From Epiperipatus broadwayi (taxonomy: Eukaryota > Onychophora > Udeonychophora > Euonychophora > Peripatidae): a stretch of 64,000 nucleotides of DNA. Shown piece by piece: positions 56,350 to 64,000 of this stretch; the first letter of the stretch is position 1, and each line of letters begins with the position of its first letter. Where the stretch lies: assembly GCA_028023455.1 (NCBI GenBank), contig JAQFVV010006208.1, forward strand, positions 7,734,963 through 7,798,962. The letters are read 5' to 3'. Made by a program: the position numbers and the translations under genes. The notes below the pieces were generated by a model. The model saw only the letters and a list, made by a program, of their open reading frames with translations. It had not been told where the DNA came from and did not search any database.

Positions 56350-56985
56350 TTTCAAAATAATAAATAAATTATATATATATATGTAAAGCAATTGCAATGT
56401 TCACTTTTATACTATAAAAATGAATAATAATCTGATACATAGACTTTGTTTTTTAAATTTATGACAGCAAATATATTTCACTAAATTCCTATATAAGTGA
56501 ATATTTTTCTACATATTTATAAAAGAACAATAAAATAAGCAAAATTGCATTACAGACCGAAAATGAGTTGCGATACTTTACTCTAGGCAATGGTTGACTT
56601 TGCCGATATACTTTTTTTCTCATTTCAAATTGCGGAAAATACGGCACCTTTATCTTGTTATAGTCTATAGTAATTACATAATGGATAAATAAGATATAAA
56701 TATGAACTCGTGTAAAAATAAATGAACTGATTTTCTATGGACACATTACTCGTGCAAAATCGCTAGGAAAAACTTCTGTGAAGATTGTTACGGGGATAAA
56801 GTGGCAGATTTGGGAGCCGAAGCCCACAGATCATAATCCAGCCCCGTCACTTCTGGAGCTCAAACTTCTTACGAACTCTCGAGGGATAAACTATTAGATT
56901 ATTATTTTAACTTTAAAAAAAATTCTAAGGCCAAAAATCTTCGACTACTTCATCACAATGAGAACTTGTTGGGGCACAAACCTGA
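56350..56985. other. intron, no recognised feature
   Basis: GC content rises at 56770-56890 (GGCAGATTTGGGAGCCGAAG, CCCCGTCACTTCTGGAGCTC), perhaps further LINE debris. No frame is recognised. Confidence 0.35.
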
Positions 56986-56989
56986 ATCA

Positions 56990-57300
56990 TCTGCTATTAA
57001 GTTGTATAACTAATCTTGCCGCTCTGTCCGATACACCGCCAATCTCCACAATGTTGTTCTTCCATTTTTTATTCATAATGAATCTTACTCCACTTGTATT
57101 TCCAATATTTGTGCCTTTATAGTAGAGTATATGTCCATTTTTTAAATCGTTTCTTCACTTTTTCTTCTAACTTCACAATAATGTCCCATTTAATATAAGA
57201 CAGTTTTGTTCTAACTCTTGCAATCTTCCTTCACTTGAAAGTGATCTACAGTTGTAAGTACCTAAAAAGTCATCAAATGGCAGCCTGGGTCCACAATCAG
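56990..57300 (-). pseudogene. LINE endonuclease domain fragment
   Basis: Minus strand, two broken frames: LGTYNCRSLSSEGRLQELEQ (57275 downwards) and YYKGTNIGNTSGVRFIMNKK, then WKNNIVEIGGVSDRAARLVI and QLNSR (to about 56997). TYN-x-RSLSSEERLxELE and GVGFI-NKK-x-A-R are typical of the APE-type endonuclease at the start of LINE ORF2. Sites are missing and frames shifted, so it is dead. Confidence 0.72.
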
Positions 57301-57304
57301 GGGA

Positions 57305-58615
57305 TTCTTAGCACACTCTGCCTTTGGCCACCAATTGCTGCCTCGGTTTGGTGACTTTACAGCCTCCTGGGAATAAGGGCCCTGATTTATTTTTGTCTGT
57401 CATGACTGTATATATCTATTGGAAAAATATTTATTATTTACACATACATTCATTCTGCCTTATCAGGTAATTGTGAAGAAAGACCATGGTGTTTCTTAAT
57501 CTTAAACTCAGAGGTAAAAAGCCAATTAACTCACCACGCTGGCTAATGCATGTTGGTGATCAGCCCATCCATGTTCGTATACTATATGAATAATCACATA
57601 GTAACAACAGCTGCAACAACAAGAACATATGGAATGGACATTAGGAATTTGCCCTGCTTGGTTTCTTTAAGGCTTCCAAGAGGAATTAAATCTTTCAGTT
57701 AAAAGCAAACTCTTTTCTGTAGCCATTTTTATAATATACATATATTCAAATATCAGCCTTTCAAGCTAATTGTGCATACGCTTTTGCGAGTGTTATAAAT
57801 GAATACTTTCTCTCCAATACAAGATATAGTATTTATGCAGGAATAAAATGAATCCACTTATTCCTACGACTTGAATGCTTATATATGAGCAAATCCGAAG
57901 TACTGGCAAACAAAGCATGAAGATGGAACAGTCACTTTAAATTACTAAAAAACAGCAATATTTTGCTGATCTCAAACTCCCCTGCCCCCAATAAAATATG
58001 AACTTGGTTAAGAAAAATTGTGGTACATCTAAAATGTAATTTGTTGCTATATGCATATGCCAGTGGGCAAAAGGGCTAACCTCAATTAATGGTAAAGGAC
58101 CCTATCCCCAATTTTTCATTATTGTAAAGTGCAGTGATGTGGATAGAATTTTTGAATCCCTTCACAAAATTTAAAAAACAACAATATATTTTAGTATTTA
58201 TAATATATATATATCTTTATTCTTTTTTGAATATATATATATGTAACAGAAGAATTCCTAAGATCCAGGAACCTGTACACATTGCTTTGGCTTGCTTCAC
58301 AATAGCTATGTTTCTGGTGAGGTACCATTGCATACATATAGTTGAGAGTATGCTCCCATAAATTCATACAATATATTCTAAATTTGTATTTATTTTCAAT
58401 CAATCAATTATTCATATTTTATGTACTAGAGTATCATTACATTTTTCTAGGTGACCATCTCTATTTATACTAGATTTTCATTTAATCAAGTGTATTGTTT
58501 CAAAATTAATGCAATTTGTAACTTACTTTAAAAGTATATTAGACTGATCTTTGTTTATCTTTTTTAAAAATCATATTAAGTAACTTTTTAAAAATAAATC
58601 TATATATTGTAAATA
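57305..58615. other. intron, nothing recognised
   Basis: CTGCCTTTGGCCACCAATTG and CAGCCTCCTGGGAATAAGGG near 57320-57380 may be the 5' end of the same LINE. The remainder is unassigned. Confidence 0.35.
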
Positions 58616-58734
58616 CTGAATTTTAAGATTTAATGGGAATTTGAACACATACTTTTACGTTTCCTTCAGTTATCCTCTCCATTTTATATAACCAATATAC
58701 ATGACAACACACATGTGAATAAGATAAATGATCT

Positions 58735-58776
58735 CCAATATGCGTATTTCGTGCTGAACCAGCACTCATCATTTGG
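58735..58776 (-). ncRNA. hammerhead-like segment, family H
   Basis: Minus strand: CCAA, ATGATGA (first core C changed to A), perfect stem GTGCT/AGCAC, GAAA, ATACGCAT, A, TTGG. Confidence 0.55.
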
Positions 58777-58897
58777 TCCAGATCATCCATGTCCCACACA
58801 CATATATAACCAGTGGTCATTAAAGATTGAAGAATTGCTATCTTAATTTAAACTAAGTACTGATTATATATATATATGCGGGAAATGATGATCTGGA

Positions 58898-58940
58898 CCA
58901 ACTGATGAGTACTGGTTCAGCACGAAATACATTTATTGGA
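58898..58940 (+). ncRNA. hammerhead-like ribozyme, family H, core intact
   Basis: CCAA (58898-58901), CTGATGA (58902-58908), stem-loop GTACT...AGCAC, GAAA (58924-58927), ATACATTT, A, TTGG. All invariant core bases are present. One A/C mismatch in stem II, and stem III is reduced. Confidence 0.62.
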
Positions 58941-59015
58941 GATCATTCATTCACGTGTGTGGTCTTATATAACCAATACACATCACCACACACATGTGAA
59001 TAAGCCAAATGATCT

Positions 59016-59057
59016 CCAATATACGTATTTCGTGCTGAACTGGAACTCATCATTTGG
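59016..59057 (-). ncRNA. hammerhead-like segment, family H
   Basis: Minus strand: CCAA, ATGATGA, stem-loop GTTCC...AGCAC, GAAA, perfect ATACGTAT, A, TTGG. Differs from the ideal core only at the first C. Confidence 0.55.
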
Positions 59058-59180
59058 TCCAGATCATCATCTCCCACACATATATATAATCAGTGTTCAT
59101 TAAAGTTTGAAGAATTGCTACCTAATTAATTTGAACTAAATACTGATTATATATATATATGTGGGAAATGATGATCTGGA

Positions 59181-59222
59181 CCAACTGATGAGTACTGGCT
59201 CAGCACGAAATACATTTATTGG
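59181..59222 (+). ncRNA. hammerhead-like ribozyme, family H, core intact
   Basis: CCAA, CTGATGA (59185-59191), stem-loop GTACT-GGCTC-AGCAC, GAAA (59207-59210), ATACATTT, A, TTGG. Nearly identical to the copy at 58898. Confidence 0.62.
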
Positions 59223-59339
59223 AGATCATTCATTCACGTGTGTGCGTTCATGCGTATTAGTTTTATAAAATGAGAGGATAGCTGAAGGGAGGTTAAAAGT
59301 CTGTGTTCAAATTTCTCTTTAATTAGTAAATTTTTTATA

Positions 59340-59830
59340 GTTTGTTGTAAGAGTATATTTTCATATATAATCAAGATGTTATCATTTTATTAAACGCAAA
59401 AAAAAATTAAAAATTCAATACTAAATATATTTCGAATAAAATGAAAAAAAAAACCCACATCAAAATCATTTTTCTGACAAGTGTTTACTAGGATAATAGG
59501 CATGTTGCTGAATGATGCTTCACATTTCACTGACAGACGCGTTCCCGCTATACGATTAATTGCAAGTTTTATCTGTGTATATTCTATACAAATATACATA
59601 CATATCATTTGCATCGTAATTTTAATGCATCCGGAAAATCGTATACACACACATGTTAGAAGAAACAAATAAACGAATATGATTATTTATCTGAGTATAT
59701 TCTACACAAATATACATACATATCATTCGCATCATAATTTTTAATGTATCCGGAAAAACATATACACACACATACTAGAAGAAGCAAATAACGGAATATA
59801 ATTTTTACTACCATTTTAACTAAGCGTTTA
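59340..59830. repeat. intron with a short tandem duplication
   Basis: A block of about 120 bases is duplicated: ATCTGTGTATATTCTATACA...CATCCGGAAAATCGTATACA (59570-59670) and ATCTGAGTATATTCTACACA...TATCCGGAAAAACATATACA (59690-59785). Otherwise unremarkable. Confidence 0.6.
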
Positions 59831-59835
59831 CTTAC

Positions 59836-59860
59836 TTATTTTTTCATTAAAGTCCGCCAT
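59836..59860 (-). CDS. tns: candidate first coding exon of a short tensin
   Basis: Minus strand AAAACATGGCGG, a near-ideal animal start context (A at -3, G at +4). Eight codons MADFNEKI and one base A, then GTAAGTAAAC, a strong donor. The leftover A joins GT of the 50.2 kb exon to give Ser (…NEKIS|SFRLEELEQ). A strong start, a strong donor and the correct phase support it; its shortness does not. It would make a tensin without the phosphatase-like and C2 domains. The promoter is not defined; TATAAAG stands only about 10 bases upstream of ATG. Confidence 0.6.
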
Positions 59861-59869
59861 GTTTTGACT

Positions 59870-60470
59870 TTATACGAAATGTGATCCCCATATGTAAGAA
59901 ATGAATCAAAGAGTCATTGTGATGCTAAAAACTCAAAAATAGCATTAACTGACTCTACTACTTCGCTGTCTAACAAACGTAATGATTATTTTACAGTGTT
60001 TTAATGAAGAAAAGGGCCTCCCAGTTAGTAACCTTTTCAGTAAGCAGTTTTTTAAACAAGATTTCATTTCCTGAATTATGAGTGTCATATGTGATTAAGT
60101 CTTTTTTTTTTTCTCCTCTTCTTATTACTAGAGAAATATTTTGATAGTTTTTACTGACAGCTAGCTATCACTTCTCCTTCCTTAATAAAACTTACCCTTT
60201 AATATTACATTATTTTAATAAATACGTGATCATTAAAAAGTATGAGAGAAAAAAATTAATAAAAAATAACTGTGCAATAGTAATGCTGTTGACCGTATTC
60301 AAATAATAAAATAAAACAGCCTTAAGACATTGCAGAAGCTAAATCCTATCCGTATCATCTTTTCACAGAAGTAGAGTGAAAGAGGCAATAACCAGCTGAC
60401 TACTTAATGAAGTAAGAAACTCAACAAATCTAAAATTAAGATGCTAAAATAAATTGCTTTAAGAAGATAA
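59870..60470. other. 5' flank of the candidate tensin start, nothing recognised
   Basis: AT-rich. No CpG-rich block, and no TATA box at a usual distance that I would defend. Confidence 0.35.
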
Positions 60471-60474
60471 CAGC

Positions 60475-61135
60475 AAAGAAAAAACTACCATTGATGATAT
60501 CAAGAGTTATCACCAATCTTAGTAATTTGCCTTCACAGACAAAATTTCAACAAATATTCTAATAAATCTTGCTAATTGGATAGAAGAACATGACATTTCA
60601 AAACTACAAGTAAAGGGCCAAGGCAAACAAAATTTCAACACATATTCTAGCGTTGTTAGCCGAGAGGTCATCGCACCCGCCTTGCAAGCAAATAGTTGGT
60701 TGCAGATGGGTGTGGGTTCGCGTCCCGGCCGATGCTATGACATATGAGAAAAAAAAAATTCTAATAAATATGGTTAATTGGATGGAAGAATATGACATTT
60801 CAGAACTACAAGGACTGAAGCATTAAGAACATAAAAACAAAGAAAAAACTACCATTGATGATATCAAGAATTATCATCAATCTTGGTAATTCGCCTTTAC
60901 AGACAAAATTTCAAGAAATATTCTAATAAAATATGATTAATTGGATGGAAGAATGTGACATTTCAGAAGTACAAGTAGGTGGAAGAAGATAACATCAAAG
61001 AAAAAACTACCATTGATGATACCAAATGTTATCGTTAATCTTACTAATTTTCCTTCACAGGCAAACTTCAATAAATATTCTAATAAATGTGATTAATTGA
61101 ATGGAAGGCCATGTGACATTTCAGAACTACATGTA
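60475..61135 (+). repeat. tandem repeat, about 130-base unit, 4 copies
   Basis: GAAAAAACTACCATTGATGA, TTACAGACAAAATTTCAA, ATATTCTAATAAA, GGA(T/A)GAAGAA...GACATTTCAGAACTACA recur at about 60478, 60620 (partial), 60840, 60997. One unit is broken by SINE copy 9. Confidence 0.75.
60649..60757 (+). mobile_element. tRNA-derived SINE copy 9
   Basis: AGCGTTGTTAGCCGAGAGGT (A box), CCTTGCAAGCAAATAGTTGG, GTGTGGGTTCGCGTCCCGGC (B box), GATGCTATGACATATGAG, A tail. Inserted within ATATTCT/ATTCTAATAAA of the tandem unit; neighbouring units give the empty site. Confidence 0.88.
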
Positions 61136-61139
61136 ATGG

Positions 61140-61500
61140 ACTGAGCCTTGACCTGGAATCTTTAGTTCTTGAGGCTGTGCTAAACTGCACAGACTTATTC
61201 TGCATTAGCAATAGGTGACTGCCTTGGACCCTTCCCCTTCTCTCTTCAAAATACCTGAAAATATTTCAAAGCCTCAGATTGGTAGGCATGACAGAACAAA
61301 TGCATTGCACTATATAAGACCTTTTCAAGTATAAATAATATAAGATATATAATTCTATATTATATTTCAAAGATAAGTTGCTATGGCCAATTTCCGTCCA
61401 CTATGAACTCTCATTTCTTTTTATTAGAAGAAATATCTATTATAAATACAATTTCTACACCTTTCTTCAAACACTTTTTTGCAAAAAAATGTTTTATTAT
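61140..61500. other. intergenic or intron, nothing recognised
   Basis: No feature recognised. Confidence 0.4.
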
Positions 61501-61504
61501 GTAT

Positions 61505-61620
61505 ATATACACACACAACTGATGTTTCTACTGTTCTGCAGTCTTCCTCAGAGCATTTTTTTATTAAAAAGTATTTGAAGTAACGTGTAGAAATTGTACT
61601 TATATTAAATATCACAGCAA
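61505..61620 (-). repeat. CTGAAGA-type motif, degraded
   Basis: Minus strand GCTCTGAGGAAGACTGCAGA then ACAGTAGAAACATCAG. AAGTATTTGAAG...CGTGTAGAAATTGTA and CTACACCTTTCTTCAAAC are partly inverted around it. Confidence 0.45.
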
Positions 61621-61959
61621 AATAAAGGAAGTCATAGATTTAGTGACATTTGTGAAAAAATATCTATTCTTCCACATTGATCTAACATATTGGGTGATGG
61701 CATTTGATTTCCTATTCAAAACCATTCTGTATCACCCATCATCATAAGCATCCAGTCATAAATGAGTTTTCTAACCCTGGAAAAAATAAGCAAAACAAAA
61801 ATGGGAAGATAAAGATGGCTAACAATTTTAAGAAGTTCTTAAGGATAAGGTCATGATCCAAGTGAATGAAGACATTAAGATTAAAAAAAAAAATTGGAAA
61901 AATAAATAAATTACAAATCTATAAGCAGAAACATATATATTAAACTCTTATATGCTCTC

Positions 61960-62050
61960 CTCATATACACCTTAATGTAACTTTTATATATAATTACTCT
62001 TTTATTTTCTTTAGTTTCAACTATTCTGCAGTCTTCATCAGAGCTACAAC
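61960..62050 (-). repeat. CTGATGA-type motif, degraded
   Basis: Minus strand AGCTCTGATGAAGACTGCAG, AATAGTTGAAACTAAAG, then AAATAAAAGAGTAATTATAT, as in the arms at 37.1 kb. Confidence 0.45.
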
Positions 62051-62689
62051 ATTTAAACATATAATCATATAACCATTATTTTATATACATATTATACATT
62101 ATTAATAATCATATTTAATTTGTTATATACTTTTATATTTTTAATTCATACCTATTATTTTATTATCATTTTTATCCCATTCTATTTTATTTTACCCATA
62201 TTCTTATTCAGAAAACTATATAAAACACACAAGCTCCATATTATTTCTGTCAAGGTCTAGTTTTATGCATACTGAACAAAATTAATTTAATTCACCAATC
62301 ATTTGTAATAAAAAATGCTGCTCTCTATTGCAGATTAAGAGTTTCTTTTTCTGAGAAGCTATTAATCTTTATATAAATCTGAGATCTGCTTATCTTGAAA
62401 AACTTATCAAGAGCTAGGCTATGGCTAGTGTAGTTTTCACGATTATAGCTGGATAATTCTATTTCAAAAGTCTGAGATTTTCAATATACTTAAATTAATA
62501 GTTGTCCATGAATATGTAAATATATAGACAGGAATAGACATGTATAATTTATAGTATATTGTATATTTATTTTATTTTATATTATCTGGATTATTTTATT
62601 TGGGTTTGATTATATTTATTTCAGTTTTATGTTTTGTTATATATATATTTTATATATTAATTTACATTTTGTATGCTATTATTTATATA

Positions 62690-62790
62690 GTTATGTATTT
62701 TATTTTGTTGATTATAGCATAGCTCTGAAGAAGACTGCTGGGACAGTCAAAATGTAAGATTGTGTAGGCATATATGTACAATAAAAGGTT
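62690..62790 (+). repeat. CTGAAGA-hairpin-AAAA motif
   Basis: ATAGCTCTGAAGAAGACTGC, TGGGACAGTC, AAAATGTAAGATTGTG, ATATATGTACAATAAAAGGT. Same block as 1.73-1.81 kb. Confidence 0.65.
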
Positions 62791-62809
62791 TTTGTAAATT
62801 GCATTTATA

Positions 62810-63260
62810 TAAGATATTACAAGTATAGGGGATTTGAATTCAGATTTTCAAGCACCCTTCCACTATCCACACCATCTCATACAACTGATACACATGGCCA
62901 CACACATGCTGAAAAGATGAATAATCACCAATATTAGTATTTCGTGCTAAAACAGCACTCATCCATTGGTCCAGATTATCATCTCCCACACACATATATA
63001 ATCAGTGCTCGGTTTATATTAAGATAGCAGATCTTCATACTTTAATGGACAGGCTTCAATTCACTCCAACCGCCAACTCTTCAGTCATCCATATCATTGA
63101 AAATCTGATGATGAAAACTCAAATCCCATGCTGATGCTAATATTATTGCCATGCCAATGTTGACCTGAAGTCACTCCAACCCCTCATGCATAGGACTGTA
63201 TCCATTTTAAATACATCTGAGGGATGGACAGGATACAAGCTTGATGTGTAAATATTTGAA
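62810..63260 (-). mobile_element. family H element, near full length
   Basis: It carries the 3' block (TACAAGTATAGGGGATTTGA, TTTTCAAGCACCC), the ribozyme-like segment, AAGATAGCAGATCTTCATAC, TTGAAAATCTGATGATG, AATCCCATGCTGATGCTAAT, GACCTGAAGTCACTCC, ACATCTGAGGGATGGACAGG. Confidence 0.82.
62928..62969 (-). ncRNA. hammerhead-like segment, family H
   Basis: Minus strand: CCAA, TGGATGA (two core bases changed), perfect stem GTGCT/AGCAC, GAAA, ATACTAAT, A, TTGG. Confidence 0.5.
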
Positions 63261-63331
63261 AACCAGGCACTCTTCACAAACCTGGGAGCTTTAATTGTAA
63301 GGTTTGTGAAGAGTGCCTGGTTTTCAAATAT
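63247..63331. repeat. perfect 31-bp hairpin
   Basis: TATTTGAAAACCAGGCACTC...ACAAACCT and its exact complement around a loop of 22 bases. A single arm-like copy lies at about 30632-30663. Confidence 0.9.
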
Positions 63332-63334
63332 AAA

Positions 63335-63598
63335 ATATTACAGCAAAATAAAGGAAGTGGTGAATTTGGTAATATTTATCAACATTTACTTCTTTTTTTT
63401 TTAGTTTTTGCTTTGGTTTTCTTTTTTAAATAAAATTCATATAGTATTATACTACAACTGTTGCTACTGCTACTACTAGTATTAAAATGGACATATAAGA
63501 GCTAAATAAAATCTGCATAAGTTATTCATATCCAAATTTGCTTTGACCAACATATATAGCAGAAGTATTTAAATCATTAATCATATTCTGATTATCAT
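63335..63598. other. AT-rich, nothing recognised
   Basis: No feature recognised. Confidence 0.4.
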
Positions 63599-63599
63599 A

Positions 63600-63692
63600 G
63601 TTTTTTTTCCTCATGTGTCATAGCATCAGCCGGGAAGCGAACCCGCTAACACGAGACAACTGCTTGTAAAGCAGCTGTCGCTAACTACATAC
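63600..63692 (-). mobile_element. tRNA-derived SINE copy 10, head truncated
   Basis: Minus strand GCGACAGCTGCTTTACAAGC, GTTAGCGGGTTCGCTTCCCG (B box), GCTGATGCTATGACACATGA, A-rich tail. The tRNA-like 5' part is missing. Confidence 0.8.
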
Positions 63693-63957
63693 TCTTTAAT
63701 TCTTACATGCAATCTATTTCCACTCATTTATACTAACCGTGAAATATTTTTATATTTATAGTATTGCAATTATTTTATCTTGAGAAAAATATAATTGTTA
63801 CATAAGAATTGCTGCGTATGTAATCAAAGCTTTAAAATTTGAACGATCGTAAAAAGAAAAAAAAACTTTTTTTACCAATTTAAATAAGAATTCATTAGAA
63901 ATTAATTTTTTAAATTAGAAAAAAATTATCATCACCCAAAACTTAGAAGAAAAAAAA

Positions 63958-64000
63958 GATATAGCGGGTTTAAACACAGATGTTCACATGACTCTCAACC
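63958..64000 (-). mobile_element. family H element, cut by the window edge
   Basis: GATATAGCGGGTTTAAACAC and ACATGACTCTCAACC match the start of the family H 3' block on the minus strand (compare 55720-55765). Confidence 0.55.

Larger units (their letters stand above)
58620..59330. mobile_element. family H, four alternating half-copies
   Basis: Order: minus, plus, minus, plus. Ribozyme-like segments lie at 58735-58776 (-), 58898-58940 (+), 59016-59057 (-) and 59181-59222 (+). They are separated by ATTAAAG(A/T)TTGAAGAATTGCTA pieces. The two inverted pairs are near-identical to each other, implying duplication of a pair. Confidence 0.85.

Noticed and set aside
59870-59885. TATAAAG as the TATA box of the tensin start
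   Set aside because: It lies only about 10 bases before the ATG, too close for a TATA-driven start unless there is almost no leader.

Overview
The window is AT-rich, spliced, repeat-laden eukaryotic DNA. There are no operons, no ribosome-binding sites and no long open frames apart from retroelement debris. The one cellular gene I can support is a tensin homologue on the minus strand, which makes this a metazoan. Introns of several to about 20 kb, tRNA-derived SINEs, several LINE families, a Merlin-like DNA transposon remnant and many fold-back repeats suggest an invertebrate with a sizeable genome. I cannot name the species.

Tensin gene (minus strand, right to left). A short candidate first coding exon (59836-59860) has a strong start context and a GTAAGT donor. 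It joins in frame to 50243-50367. Then come a cassette-like exon at 47600-47684, and exons at 44207-44354, 24049-24169, 3728-3879 and 416-502. The last one opens the SH2 domain. The rest of the SH2 domain and the PTB domain lie beyond the left edge. The junctions 44 kb/24 kb/3.8 kb/0.4 kb all keep phase. The 47.6 kb exon does not fit phase with its downstream neighbour unless another small exon is used, whereas skipping it restores the frame. The candidate start would give a short tensin without the N-terminal phosphatase-like/C2 part.

Almost everything else is intronic repeat. (1) A dispersed element of about 0.5 kb (family H, at least 15 copies or fragments) has a central segment with the full layout of a hammerhead ribozyme: CTGATGA, stem II, GAAA, a self-complementary stem III, and stem I closed by CCAA/TTGG. 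(2) A fold-back family (family A, 9 copies or half-copies) carries a second, unrelated hammerhead-like segment whose stem III is the palindrome ACTAGT followed by C at the cleavage position. (3) A palindrome at 40.7-41.2 kb and a single copy at 36.74 kb carry further versions of this second layout. (4) A third, less convincing motif (CTGAAGA, hairpin, GAAA) sits in inverted pairs at 1.6, 18.0, 37.1/38.0, 43.2, 50.0, 61.5, 62.0 and 62.7 kb. (5) A palindromic element at 42.0-43.4 kb contains ten tandem tRNA-like units with a three-unit higher-order period.

Other contents: ten tRNA-derived SINE copies with A tails and several visible target-site duplications; LINE 3' ends at 7.3, 9.9, 19.8, 20.5 and 25.8-27.0 kb; a LINE endonuclease fragment at 57 kb; an LTR-like promoter block at 23.1-23.4 kb; a Merlin-like remnant at 29.0-29.9 kb; several large palindromes; and tandem repeats at 4.4-5.2, 48.5-48.8, 53.2-53.5 and 60.5-61.1 kb. 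The most unusual aspect is the density and variety of hammerhead-like ribozyme segments in the introns of one gene.
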